Shown piece by piece: positions 27,453-36,145 of a stretch of DNA of 64,000 bases. A program made the position numbers and the translations under genes. Below the pieces are notes generated by a model that was not told the DNA's origin, ran no database searches, and worked only from the letters and a program-made list of their open reading frames with translations. The stretch is from positions 4,111,660-4,175,659 of the forward strand of contig NZ_LN831197.1 in NCBI RefSeq assembly GCF_001375535.1. Direction: 5' to 3'. How positions within the stretch are numbered: position 1 is the first letter of the stretch; each line of letters begins with the position of its first letter. This DNA is from Bacillus niameyensis (GTDB lineage: Bacteria > Bacillota > Bacilli > Bacillales > Bacillaceae_C).

Positions 27453-27473
27453 GCCCTTATAAATTATAAGGGC
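27453..27473 (+). other. Hairpin after A2
   Basis: GCCCTTATAA and TTATAAGGGC around a single base (an effective loop of 3 nt), with no T-run. Its stem repeats that of the hairpin after A1. Both are placed 10-25 nt after a precursor stop codon. Confidence 0.65.
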
Positions 27474-27502
27474 CTCATAAAAATATTACCTTGGGGGAAA
27501 AA

Positions 27503-28426
27503 ATGGCTATAACATTAAAAAAGATCGTCTATAAAGCTTTTGGTTTACACGTCCAAAGTGACGTCCCCTTGCCCGAGTTACCACAGATCATGGGACTAGG
27601 GGAGGATGTCGATATTGTTATCCAGACGAAGGACTTAACTGATTTATGGAATGACTGTGCTGGATCTTCCCCTTATTTTGCTATGAAAGGAAACATGATT
27701 TTGTTTCACATTCCTGGAGTAGCCATTTACTGTATTGAGGATGGGATGAAAATTTTTGTTTCTCCAATGAAAAATGCCCACGCGGATCAAATTCGCCTTT
27801 ATATTCTTGGTTCTTGTATGGGTGGCTTATTACTTCAAAGGAGGGTTTTGCCATTACATGGAAGTGCAATTGCTATTAATGGTAAGGCATATGCAATTGT
27901 TGGCGAATCCGGTGCAGGTAAGTCGACTCTGGCAGCGGCATTTTTACAAAAAGGTTATCCCTTATTAAGCGATGATGTTATCCCCATTACACTATCAGAA
28001 GAAACTTTCCCGATCGTCACGCCTGCTTATCCTCAGCAAAAGCTATGGCAGGAAAGTTTGGATGCCTTTGGAATCGAGTCAAAGGGATACCGGCCCATTA
28101 TTCAGCGAGAGACAAAATTCGCGATCCCTGTTTCAGCGCAATTTTCAACGTCGACCTTTCCACTCGCAGGTGTGTTCGAATTAGTGAAAACCGAAGGCGA
28201 TCAACCTAGTATAGAACCGATCTTGCATTTGCAACGGTTGCATACTTTGTTTCAACACACTTATCGCAATTTTTTACTGAATCATCTTAAATTAAGAGAA
28301 TGGCATTTTCAAATCACTGCCGCTATTGCGAACCAAACTCAACTTTATCGAATACAGCGTCCAATTGATCGGTTTACTGCTCATGACTTAACTGCGATGA
28401 TTTTAGAGACATTAAATAAGGAGTGA
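27503..28426 (+). CDS. Lasso peptide kinase (HPr kinase-like, PadeK/ThcoK type)
   Basis: 307 aa from the ATG at 27503 (TTGGGGG upstream). Related to HPr kinase/phosphorylase: Walker A GESGAGKSTLAAAF at about 133-146, followed by LLSDDVIPI with the catalytic Asp region; the N-terminal part is family-specific. Homologues in paeninodin-type clusters phosphorylate the C-terminal Ser of the precursor. One kinase is present for three precursors, all ending in Ser. Located directly downstream of A2. Confidence 0.88.
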   Translation: MAITLKKIVYKAFGLHVQSDVPLPELPQIMGLGEDVDIVIQTKDLTDLWNDCAGSSPYFAMKGNMILFHIPGVAIYCIEDGMKIFVSPMKNAHADQIRLYILGSCMGGLLLQRRVLPLHGSAIAINGKAYAIVGESGAGKSTLAAAFLQKGYPLLSDDVIPITLSEETFPIVTPAYPQQKLWQESLDAFGIESKGYRPIIQRETKFAIPVSAQFSTSTFPLAGVFELVKTEGDQPSIEPILHLQRLHTLFQHTYRNFLLNHLKLREWHFQITAAIANQTQLYRIQRPIDRFTAHDLTAMILETLNKE

Positions 28427-28433
28427 AAAATGG

Positions 28434-28733
28434 ATGATTACAAAACAAAATATTTCATTGAGCGATTATGTTGTCCAGTCAGAAGGAAATATTGTGAGTG
28501 ACATGGGCAGTGAGAAAGTAATGCTTAGCATTCATAATGGAAAATATTATAATTTAGGTGAAATCGGCGGAGGAATTTGGGATCTAATGAAAGAGCCAAT
28601 CCAAGTAGAGAAAATGGTGAGTACTCTTACTTCTAGTTATCTCGTTGAAAAACAGGAATGTGAAGAACATGTACTTTCCTTTTTAACTCATTTATTAGAA
28701 GAACAGTTAATTCAGATTGCTTCCAAAGAGTAG
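28434..28733 (+). CDS. PqqD-like RiPP recognition protein (lasso B1)
   Basis: 99 aa, the usual size of a stand-alone RRE. SIHNGKYYNLGEIGGGIWDLM is the PqqD signature, a winged helix that binds the leader WxxPxL region and presents it to B2 and C. AAGGAG is 10 nt before the ATG at 28434. Only one copy is present, so all three leaders, which share W5/P8/L10, must be recognised by it. Confidence 0.92.
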   Translation: MITKQNISLSDYVVQSEGNIVSDMGSEKVMLSIHNGKYYNLGEIGGGIWDLMKEPIQVEKMVSTLTSSYLVEKQECEEHVLSFLTHLLEEQLIQIASKE

Positions 28734-28742
28734 GGGAACATA

Positions 28743-29195
28743 ATGATTTTGTCAAAATTCATGACCATTTTTAAAACACATCCGAAAACGATCGTCCTTT
28801 TTCTGGAAGCATATATGTTTCTGGGCTGGGCACGAATTCTAAAAAAAGTCCCATTTCAAAAAGTGGCGCCAATGTTAGGCGATCATATGAATGAAACGCC
28901 TTACTATAGTGAAGATAACAATACGAGAACGATTAAAAATATTTCAAATGCCATTCAAATTATGAGCAAATACACCTTTTGGGAGAGCCAATGTTTAGTT
29001 AGAGCCATGGCTGGAATGAAAATGTTGGAAAGGCGTGGTATTGAGAGTACTCTTTATCTAGGTACGGCGAGAGATGAAGAAGGAAAGATGATTGCTCATG
29101 CATGGTTACGAAGTGGATCTTATTATATTTCTGGATCAGAGGGAATGGAAAAGTTTACGACCGTCAGTATGTTTGCGAAAAGAGATGTCATGTGA
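28743..29195 (+). CDS. Leader protease (transglutaminase-like, lasso B2)
   Basis: 150 aa. The catalytic Cys84 in FWESQCLVRAMAG and His119 in IAHAW match the Transglut_core3 cysteine proteases of lasso clusters. It cleaves the leader after position -1, requiring the Thr at -2 present in all three precursors. A hydrophobic N-terminal stretch (about 15-35) may touch the membrane. 9 nt behind B1. Confidence 0.92.
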   Translation: MILSKFMTIFKTHPKTIVLFLEAYMFLGWARILKKVPFQKVAPMLGDHMNETPYYSEDNNTRTIKNISNAIQIMSKYTFWESQCLVRAMAGMKMLERRGIESTLYLGTARDEEGKMIAHAWLRSGSYYISGSEGMEKFTTVSMFAKRDVM

Positions 29196-29206
29196 AAGGG
29201 AAAGTT

Positions 29207-30373
29207 ATGAATAAACAAATCGAACTAAAATTGGATCAGATCCCAAGAGAATTAAAATTGATGCTTGAATGGATTCAATTAGAGAATCATCCGTCTCAAG
29301 AAAGCTACGACACAATAGACTGGGAATTATTTTTACAATTAAGTATCCACCATAGGCTTTATCCATTGTTATATACGAAAATGAAAGATTGCGAACGGAT
29401 ACCTGAACAAGTTCGTCTCACACTGGAAGACTTATATAAACATAATACATTTCAAATGCTTCACCTTTCTGCGGAAATGGAGAAACTAAGTAAACTATTA
29501 TTAAAAAGTAATATTCCATCGCTATTTTTGAAAGGGCCTGTTTTATCTGCAGATTTATACGGGGATATTTCAAAACGAACATCAGGTGATTTAGATATTC
29601 TGATTCCGATTAACGATTTACAAAGAGCAGAACACCTACTTGTCGAATTAGGATATAAAAAGGATGAGTACATCCAAAGTTTATTAAACGATTGGAAGTG
29701 GAGGCATCATCATTTTACTTATTATCATCCAATTAGGCGAATTAAAGTAGAAATACATTGGCGCTTGAACCCGGCTCCAAGTAAAGAGCCAAGTTTCCAG
29801 GAGCTATGGAGCAGAAGGAGAAAAAGTTCGATTACGAATTTTCCAGTTTATATGCTTGGTTTGGAGGATCTTTTCTTTTTCTTAGTTACTCACGGTTCAC
29901 GACATGGCTGGTCGCGCCTCCGTTGGTTAATGGATATTCACCAACTCATTCACAAAGAGTTGGATTGGAGTAGGGTGTTTAAAAGGTTAAAAAAATACCA
30001 AGCAAGGCATATTGGAGGACAATCGCTTATTTTGGCTAATCAATTATTGCGAAGTACTCTGACGAAGGAAATGCAGCCTTTAATAATAGGAAATCGCTCC
30101 AGTAAAATCGCTCAAGAAACGATCTTTTACTTAGAACAAATGGTTAATTTGCACAATGATCCGGTACCTAAAGAAGTTGCGAAATATCATGCAATGCATT
30201 TATTCTCTTTAATGTCCTTTCAACAAAAAATACTCTATTTATTAAGTACACTTCATCCTTATTATACGGATGTTGAGACATTGCCATTACCGAATAAGCT
30301 TCATTTTCTTTACTTTCCTCTTCGTCCATTGTTATGGTTTTGGAGGAAAACTAAGAAACAGGAAATTTCTTAA
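29207..30373 (+). CDS. Nucleotidyltransferase-like protein of the lasso cluster
   Basis: 388 aa from the ATG at 29207. The segment FLKGPVLSADLYGDISKRTSGDLDIL at about 100-127 is the PF14907-type nucleotidyltransferase motif, with the metal-binding pair GDLDIL intact; EIHWRLNP follows. Such genes are frequent neighbours of HPr-kinase-like lasso genes, but what they modify is not known to me. Its active-site residues appear intact, so a nucleotidyl or phospho-transfer on the kinase product or on a lipid/sugar carrier can be imagined. Last gene of the first lasso segment. Confidence 0.8.
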   Translation: MNKQIELKLDQIPRELKLMLEWIQLENHPSQESYDTIDWELFLQLSIHHRLYPLLYTKMKDCERIPEQVRLTLEDLYKHNTFQMLHLSAEMEKLSKLLLKSNIPSLFLKGPVLSADLYGDISKRTSGDLDILIPINDLQRAEHLLVELGYKKDEYIQSLLNDWKWRHHHFTYYHPIRRIKVEIHWRLNPAPSKEPSFQELWSRRRKSSITNFPVYMLGLEDLFFFLVTHGSRHGWSRLRWLMDIHQLIHKELDWSRVFKRLKKYQARHIGGQSLILANQLLRSTLTKEMQPLIIGNRSSKIAQETIFYLEQMVNLHNDPVPKEVAKYHAMHLFSLMSFQQKILYLLSTLHPYYTDVETLPLPNKLHFLYFPLRPLLWFWRKTKKQEIS

Positions 30374-30391
30374 ATATTAGCTAAAAATGTG

Positions 30392-30420
30392 TTGACTTGT
30401 TCTTTATAAAGAACTACAAT
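30392..30420 (+). promoter_or_regulatory. Promoter of the eps operon with SinR-type operator in its spacer
   Basis: TTGACT (30392-30397), 17-bp spacer, TACAAT (30415-30420). The perfect palindrome GTTCTTTATAAAGAAC fills positions 30399-30414 of the spacer, so bound repressor would directly exclude RNA polymerase. It begins 19 nt after the previous lasso gene. Confidence 0.85.
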
Positions 30421-30471
30421 AGAGTTTGTAGAAAGCCCACATTTGTGATTTCTTTATTTTTTTCTTGCGTT

Positions 30472-30487
30472 GTTCTTTATTGGGAAC
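30472..30487 (+). promoter_or_regulatory. SinR-type operator O2 before epsA
   Basis: GTTCTTTATTGGGAAC keeps a full GTTCTTT half-site and a GAAC on the other side. It lies 73 bp after O1 and 32 nt before the epsA ATG, in the same relative position as O2 at lasso C1. Confidence 0.7.
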
Positions 30488-30519
30488 GGCATAAGAAATA
30501 AGCCGATAAGGTGGTTTAT

Positions 30520-31260
30520 ATGAATCGTATCCATTCGTATTACAGTGAAGACAGACGAATAGCAAAAGAAATTAATTTAAAAGAATTATACCGCGTGATT
30601 AAGAAGCGTTATTGGATCGTTCTCGTGATAACGGTACTTGCTACAATAGCGGGTTGGTATTATAGCAATCTCAATAAGGCAGAACCTCTATACGAATCTT
30701 CCACAAATATTATTATCGGGGCCGATTCGGAGTATCGAAAAACACTTCAAGTCATTATTAAAGATACGATTGTACTTGAGACAGTTATAAGTAATTTGGG
30801 ATTGGATAAATCATCAAAGTCTTTAGCTAGTCAAATAAATGTAGAAAGTATTGATAGTTCACAGGTCGTAAAGATTAGTGTTACTGATACAAATCCAGAG
30901 CGAGCAGCGGAAATAGCTAATATGGCTGCAAAAGTATTTAAAGATGAAATTCCGAATATCCTTGGATTTGAGGAAGTCCAAATATTGTCCGAGGCGCGTG
31001 TTAACCCTACTCCAATCAATGACAGCAACCCAAATAAAATAATAATAGCCGCTTTTGTTTTCGGAATTATTGTTGGGATTGGTTTAATCTTTCTTATCGA
31101 CTCCTTAGATGATTCAATTAAATCGGAGCGGGATATCGAAATGGTATTAGGGATTCAAGTATTGGGAAGTATTTCAAAAATCAACAATAAAAATGTACGG
31201 AAAAGGAAGGGACAGAAAACAGAATTAGCGTTCAGAGGTGAAACCATTGGCTTTAAATAA
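30520..31260 (+). CDS. epsA: Chain-length/kinase-modulator protein EpsA (Wzz family)
   Basis: 246 aa from the ATG at 30520 (AAGGTGG upstream; the GTG at 30511 is the alternative). Two membrane segments, about 30-48 and 170-192, enclose an extracellular Wzz domain. The cytoplasmic tail would activate the partner kinase EpsB. It controls polymer length and export. First gene of the eps operon; overlaps epsB. Confidence 0.88.
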   Translation: MNRIHSYYSEDRRIAKEINLKELYRVIKKRYWIVLVITVLATIAGWYYSNLNKAEPLYESSTNIIIGADSEYRKTLQVIIKDTIVLETVISNLGLDKSSKSLASQINVESIDSSQVVKISVTDTNPERAAEIANMAAKVFKDEIPNILGFEEVQILSEARVNPTPINDSNPNKIIIAAFVFGIIVGIGLIFLIDSLDDSIKSERDIEMVLGIQVLGSISKINNKNVRKRKGQKTELAFRGETIGFK

Positions 31261-31909
31261 GCGAAAACGGATACCAAGTCGGAAACAAAGAAATTTAATT
31301 ACACACTCTAATCCAGAATCAATTATTTCTGAACAATTCCGAACGATCCGAACGAATCTCCATTTTATATACGGAGATAAAAATAGCAGTACTCTTCTCA
31401 TTACCTCTCCTGGCAAGTGGGAAGGGAAGTCAACAACAGCTGCAAATATGGCTGTATCGATGGCGCAACAAAAGGAAAAAATTTTGCTAGTTGATGCAAA
31501 TTTAAGAAATCCGAGTATACACAATATCTTTAAAACGTCGAATATGATCGGGCTAACAGATGTGTTGGAGGGAAATGTAAGCTTTGAAGAGGCGATTTAT
31601 CCGTCTAGAATTGGTAAATTAGACATTCTGACGAGCGGAGATACTCCTTATAATCCAGCGGAATTATTAGCATCAGATGCGATGGAGCAATTTTTTCAAA
31701 AGGTCGGCTCCCTTTATGATATTGTGCTAATTGATTCGGCATCGGTTTTAGAAGTAAGTGATACGAAAATTATCGCAAACTTATGTGATGGTGTCGTCTT
31801 AGTTGTCAGACAAGATAAAACAAATATCGAAAATGCCTTTGAATCAAAAAAAGTTCTTGAGTACGCAAAAGCGCAAATTGTTGGTGTCATTTTAAATGAA
31901 AAAAGTTAG
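31247..31909 (+). CDS. epsB: Tyrosine-protein kinase EpsB (BY-kinase)
   Basis: 220 aa from TTG 31247, with AGAGGTGA 6 nt upstream; a GTG at 31238 gives three more residues. Walker A SPGKWEGKSTTAANMA, Walker A' ILLVDANLRNPSIHNIF and Walker B VLIDSA mark a BY-kinase. The C-terminal end SKKVLEYAKAQIVGVILNEK has no dense Tyr cluster, so autophosphorylation may be limited. Works with EpsA at the membrane to control polymer synthesis. Confidence 0.88.
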   Translation: MALNKRKRIPSRKQRNLITHSNPESIISEQFRTIRTNLHFIYGDKNSSTLLITSPGKWEGKSTTAANMAVSMAQQKEKILLVDANLRNPSIHNIFKTSNMIGLTDVLEGNVSFEEAIYPSRIGKLDILTSGDTPYNPAELLASDAMEQFFQKVGSLYDIVLIDSASVLEVSDTKIIANLCDGVVLVVRQDKTNIENAFESKKVLEYAKAQIVGVILNEKS

Positions 31910-31932
31910 TATTTCTTTTTTTTTGTAAATTT

Positions 31933-31948
31933 GTTCGTTATTAGGAAC
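31933..31948 (+). promoter_or_regulatory. Single SinR-like palindrome between epsB and epsC
   Basis: GTTCGTTATTAGGAAC, 16 bp like the other operators but with one substitution in each inner arm. No second copy follows, and I saw no clear sigma-A promoter beside it. It might act as a roadblock or be a relic. Confidence 0.45.
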
Positions 31949-31954
31949 GAAATA

Positions 31955-32085
31955 ACGGAAGGTGATGTCTCCTCGCCTTTATCAAAGGAGGCACTCGGTC
32001 ATGCTGTGGGTTTTTAGAACCTTAGACGCTTGTCGTCGATAGTGTGATGTGAGGAGGGGTTGAATGCCCTAAATTTTAAAGGTTT
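31955..32085 (+). ncRNA. Probable EAR (epsC RNA) antitermination element
   Basis: A 332-bp gap separates epsB and epsC, exactly where B. subtilis has the EAR RNA, which lets polymerase read through terminators of the long eps operon. The segment is structured: CCTTT (31976-31980) with AAAGG (31984-31988), GACG (32025-32028) with CGTC (32034-32037), and a closing pairing of CTCCTC (31969-31974) with GAGGAG (32051-32056). I cannot align it to the family model, so the call rests on position and pairing. Bases 32086-32241 show only a weak A/T hairpin. Confidence 0.6.
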
Positions 32086-32241
32086 TAATTATGGTGTTTT
32101 TGTGCATTGGGTTTACTGGCTATCACTGAGATCCTAGTTACTTTTTATCATGAGTGAATGTATTACTCAAGATGAAAAAACACTGTAATTAAGCTCTTTA
32201 AGATTAAATAAATCGTAAACGTTCATAAAGGAGGTTGCTCA

Positions 32242-34068
32242 GTGTCTTATCCACAAAGATTGTCCGTATTTATTTTAGTAGATTCATTTCTTATTCTCAC
32301 GGCTATTATTTTCAGTCATTTTCTAGTCAATGTAACATTTGGCCTTTTTACTTTTCCCATTTTTATTAGCACGGTTTCAATTATTTTGAGTCATCATTTA
32401 TTTTCTATTCTTTTTAAACTGTATAAAAAGTCTTGGGAATACGCCAGTATCGGAGAACTCCTAATAATTTTTAAGGTAGTGACGCTCTGTTTGGTCACAG
32501 GGATAGTCGTTCAGCAAATCGCTCTGAATGTCATTCACCTGAGATTTCTTGCTGTTACTTGGTTGCTTCATATGTTATTTATTGGCGGTACAAGATTTTG
32601 TTGGAGAATCTATAGAGATCATGTTTTAAACAGGGTTGAAGTGAAAAGGAGAACTTTGATCGTTGGCGCAGGATCAGCAGGTGCAATGGTTGTACGGCAA
32701 CTACAGAAAAGTAAGGATACTGAACTATTGCCAGTTGCTTTTATTGATGATAATCCGAAGAAACACCAGCTTGATATTTTAGGAGTACCCGTTTTTGGGG
32801 GAATCCATCATCTTGAGCAAGCCGTTCAAGATTTGAATATTGAGCACATTATTATTGCTATCCCCTCATTAGAAAAGCGAAAGTTGAATACGATCTTTCA
32901 AGAATGCGCAAAAACAGAAGCGAAAACACAAATTTTGCCGCTATTAGAGGATCTTGTAAGTGGGAAAGTATCTGTTAATCAATTTCGCGATGTGCAGGTC
33001 GAGGATCTTTTAGGAAGAGAACCAGTCAAGCTTGATATTGAAAGTATTTCTGAATATGTAACAGACAAGGTCGTCTTAGTAACGGGGGCTGGCGGCTCTA
33101 TAGGCTCTGAGATCTGTCGACAAATATCCAAATTTCATCCAGAAAAGCTCGTATTATTAGGGCATGGAGAAAACAGTATTTATTCGATTGAATATGAGTT
33201 AAAAGAAAAATATGGTCACTTGCCAATTGAATTTTTAACTGAAATTGCAGATATAAAAGACGCTAAAAAAATGATGTCGATCATGAGTACATATCAACCT
33301 CATGTCGTGTACCATGCTGCTGCTCATAAACATGTACCTTTAATGGAGAGAAATCCAGAGGCTGCCGTTCAAAACAATATTATTGGAACAAGAAATGTAG
33401 CGGAAGCCGCTAGCTGGCATGGAGTAGAAACATTCGTCATGATTTCAACAGACAAGGCTGTTAATCCAACGAGTGTAATGGGAGCAACGAAGCGCCTGGC
33501 GGAAATGATTATTCAGAATATGGATACAAAAAGTAAGACTAAATTTGTCGCAGTTCGGTTCGGAAATGTATTGGGCAGTCGTGGAAGTGTCATCCCTCGA
33601 TTTAAACAGCAAATTGAAAAAGGGGGACCAGTTACAGTCACACATCCTGAAATGGTTCGTTATTTCATGACGATTCCTGAGGCATCACGACTTGTCATAC
33701 AGGCCGGGGCTGTTGCAAAAGGCGGGGAAATTCTTGTATTAGATATGGGGGAACCCGTGAAAATTGTCGATCTTGCGCGCAACTTAATCAAACTTTCGGG
33801 TTATTCCCTGGAGGATATTCCCATTCATTTTACTGGAATGCGTCCAGGGGAGAAGTTGTTTGAAGAGTTGTTGAAGGAGGATGAAATACAAGAAAAGCAA
33901 GTGTATCCCAAAATTTATGTGGGAAAAACAGCCGAACTCTATATAGAAGAAATTGAAGAAATTATAAAAAATTATGCCGTTTTAGATAATAAAAGGTTAA
34001 GAGAATTACTTATTAACTTGGCGAATAATCAAGTAGCTATTTTCCCGATGTCCGTGATGAGTGTATAA
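32242..34068 (+). CDS. epsC: Membrane NDP-sugar 4,6-dehydratase EpsC
   Basis: 608 aa from GTG 32242 with AAAGGAGGTTG upstream. Four N-terminal membrane segments (about 1-120), then a CoA/NAD-binding-like domain (LIVGAGSAGAMVVRQL) and a C-terminal SDR (VTGAGGSIGSEICRQ, STDKAVNPTSVMGATKR). It belongs to the PglF/WbpM/EpsC family, which makes UDP-4-keto-6-deoxy-GlcNAc, the first step to bacillosamine-type sugars. It probably works with EpsN and EpsM encoded 8 kb downstream. Confidence 0.92.
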   Translation: MSYPQRLSVFILVDSFLILTAIIFSHFLVNVTFGLFTFPIFISTVSIILSHHLFSILFKLYKKSWEYASIGELLIIFKVVTLCLVTGIVVQQIALNVIHLRFLAVTWLLHMLFIGGTRFCWRIYRDHVLNRVEVKRRTLIVGAGSAGAMVVRQLQKSKDTELLPVAFIDDNPKKHQLDILGVPVFGGIHHLEQAVQDLNIEHIIIAIPSLEKRKLNTIFQECAKTEAKTQILPLLEDLVSGKVSVNQFRDVQVEDLLGREPVKLDIESISEYVTDKVVLVTGAGGSIGSEICRQISKFHPEKLVLLGHGENSIYSIEYELKEKYGHLPIEFLTEIADIKDAKKMMSIMSTYQPHVVYHAAAHKHVPLMERNPEAAVQNNIIGTRNVAEAASWHGVETFVMISTDKAVNPTSVMGATKRLAEMIIQNMDTKSKTKFVAVRFGNVLGSRGSVIPRFKQQIEKGGPVTVTHPEMVRYFMTIPEASRLVIQAGAVAKGGEILVLDMGEPVKIVDLARNLIKLSGYSLEDIPIHFTGMRPGEKLFEELLKEDEIQEKQVYPKIYVGKTAELYIEEIEEIIKNYAVLDNKRLRELLINLANNQVAIFPMSVMSV

Positions 34069-34112
34069 GATTCAAAACATTGTTCAAATACGATATATGG
34101 GTGAGGAAAATG

Positions 34113-35291
34113 ATGAAAAAACTTTGTGTTGTTACTACAACATCGATTACAATTAAAAGTTTTTTAATAAACCAGCTTTCATACTTAAGCCATCATGGAT
34201 ATGTCGTAACAGTAGTCTGCGATTATGATGCCGACCTAGCTAAAATCTTGCCAAAAAATATTAACTATAATCCCATCTCGATGAATCGTGGAGTGGAAGG
34301 TATTGGCATGATAAAAAGTATATGGAATTTATATCGCTTTTTTAAATCGAAAAAATTTGACATCGTTCAATATTCTACCCCTAATGCGGCCTTTTACTCT
34401 TCCGTTTCCGCATGGGGAGCAAAAATACCTATACGGCTTTATTGCCAATGGGGAATTCGCTATGTGGGCTACACCGGTTGGAAACGGAAGTTATTTAAAA
34501 TAGTAGAAAAGTTAACTTGTAAACTTTCAACGAATATTCAACCAGACAGCTACGGAAATTTACAGTTTGGGAGAGAGGAAGGACTCTACTCTGCTTCGAA
34601 AGGTGAAGTTATTTGGAATGGAAGTGCTAATGGAGTTGATTTAAATACATTTGATGTGCAGAAAAAAGATCAGTGGAGGTTGCATATAAGGGAATTATAT
34701 AAAATCGAAGAAAAAGACTTTGTTTTTGGATTCATAGGTAGATTAAATAAGGATAAAGGTGTAAATGAATTACTCCATTCTTTTAAAAACGTTTATCAAA
34801 AATACCCACATGCTAAGTTACTTATTGTTGGACCGGATGAGGGGATAGAAACTATTAATCCGCAAATATATCGATGGTCAACACAGTGTAAAGGAGTTAT
34901 TTATTGCGGCTATAAAACTGATATTGAAAAATATTATGCAGCAATGGATGCTTTCGTATTACCAAGTTACCGTGAAGGTTTTGGGAGTGTTGTCATTGAA
35001 GCTGGAATTATGGGTGTTCCAGCTATTGTTACTAATATCCCAGGTCCTACAAATGCAATGAAACCAAATGTCACAGGTTTTGTTGTCCCAAAAGCTTCAG
35101 TAAATCCCCTTCAAACATCAATGGAAAAAATATTGTTAGATAGGGATTTATGTCGACAAATGGGCTTGAACGCTTACTTATTTACTCGAGATCACTTTGA
35201 ACAAAAGACGCTCTGGAAACACATATTAGCTAATAGGAATGAGCTTACAAATAGGGAGATGAGTATCAAACATGTTCAAGGACAATCCTAA
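34113..35291 (+). CDS. epsD: Glycosyltransferase family 4, EpsD-like
   Basis: 392 aa from the ATG at 34113 (GTGAGG 6 nt upstream; the ATG at 34110 is also possible). GT-B fold: FGFIGRLNKDKGVNELL, LLIVGPDEG, and the acceptor-site EX7E motif in SYREGFGSVVIEAGIMGVPAI. Position directly after epsC matches B. subtilis epsD. Transfers an unknown sugar to the lipid-linked repeat. Overlaps epsE by 20 nt. Confidence 0.82.
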   Translation: MKKLCVVTTTSITIKSFLINQLSYLSHHGYVVTVVCDYDADLAKILPKNINYNPISMNRGVEGIGMIKSIWNLYRFFKSKKFDIVQYSTPNAAFYSSVSAWGAKIPIRLYCQWGIRYVGYTGWKRKLFKIVEKLTCKLSTNIQPDSYGNLQFGREEGLYSASKGEVIWNGSANGVDLNTFDVQKKDQWRLHIRELYKIEEKDFVFGFIGRLNKDKGVNELLHSFKNVYQKYPHAKLLIVGPDEGIETINPQIYRWSTQCKGVIYCGYKTDIEKYYAAMDAFVLPSYREGFGSVVIEAGIMGVPAIVTNIPGPTNAMKPNVTGFVVPKASVNPLQTSMEKILLDRDLCRQMGLNAYLFTRDHFEQKTLWKHILANRNELTNREMSIKHVQGQS

Positions 35292-36108
35292 AGTTTCAAT
35301 TATTATGGGCGTATATAATTGTGCGGATACTCTTTCCCAAAGTATAGAGTCAATTATAAAACAATCTTTTACTGACTGGGAATTTATTATTTGTGATGAT
35401 GCCTCCACAGATGATACTTATAAAATTGCTAGTTTTTATGCTGAAGGGTATCCAGGGAAAATAAAATTACTCAGAAATGAATCAAACAAAAAGCTTGCTG
35501 CGACTTTAAATCGCTGTTTATCTGTTGCTTCAGGCCAATATATTGCTCGTCAAGATGGAGACGACATTTCATTGAGTAATAGACTTGAAAAGCAAGTGGC
35601 TTTCCTTGATTCTAACCCTGAATATATGTTAGTTGGTACAGGAATGATTCCATTTGATGAAAACGGTGATATGGAAGCTCGAATTGGAAAAACAGAGCCC
35701 GTAAAGCAAGACATCCCAGTGAATAATACGTTTATGCATGCAACCATTATGATGCGTAAAGAAGGATATGAGGAATTAAAAGGTTATCGAGTGATGAAAC
35801 AAACGAGAAGAGCTGAAGATTATGATTTATGGATACGATTTTTTGCTGCCGGGTTTAGGGGGTATAACTTACAAGAAGCATTATACAAGGTGAAAGAGGA
35901 TAAAGAAGCCTTAAAGCGGAGGAAATTAAGATATTATTTTGACACGTCTCAATTAATTTTTATAGGCTGTCGTACTTTGAAACTGCCAATAAAGTATTAC
36001 CTTTTTATATTTAAACCGATTCTTATAGGAATGACTCCAAAACAATTTGTAAAAAAATACTATAAATATCGGGATAAAAAATTAATAAAGAATGTTCATA
36101 TGAATTAA
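35272..36108 (+). CDS. epsE: Glycosyltransferase EpsE, possible flagellar clutch
   Basis: 278 aa, the same length as B. subtilis EpsE and similar throughout: VSIIMGVYNC, FIICDDASTDDT, the metal site ARQDGDD (D95, D97, D98), GTGM, HATIMMR, and AEDYDLWIRFFAAGFRGYNLQEALYKV. In B. subtilis EpsE is bifunctional: a GT2 glycosyltransferase and a protein that binds the flagellar rotor protein FliG to stop rotation during biofilm formation. The clutch role here is inference from similarity. Coupled to epsD by overlap. Confidence 0.92.
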   Translation: MFKDNPKVSIIMGVYNCADTLSQSIESIIKQSFTDWEFIICDDASTDDTYKIASFYAEGYPGKIKLLRNESNKKLAATLNRCLSVASGQYIARQDGDDISLSNRLEKQVAFLDSNPEYMLVGTGMIPFDENGDMEARIGKTEPVKQDIPVNNTFMHATIMMRKEGYEELKGYRVMKQTRRAEDYDLWIRFFAAGFRGYNLQEALYKVKEDKEALKRRKLRYYFDTSQLIFIGCRTLKLPIKYYLFIFKPILIGMTPKQFVKKYYKYRDKKLIKNVHMN

Positions 36109-36145
36109 GAGGTGCAATCATAAAATTATCAAAGGTTGGTCTGTG

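Noticed and set aside
30399..31948. GTTC palindromes as transcription terminators or mobile-element ends
   Set aside because: Stems of 7-8 A/T-rich pairs without loop or T-run cannot terminate, and their fixed places at promoters and ribosome sites fit operators; no transposase or target duplication is seen.
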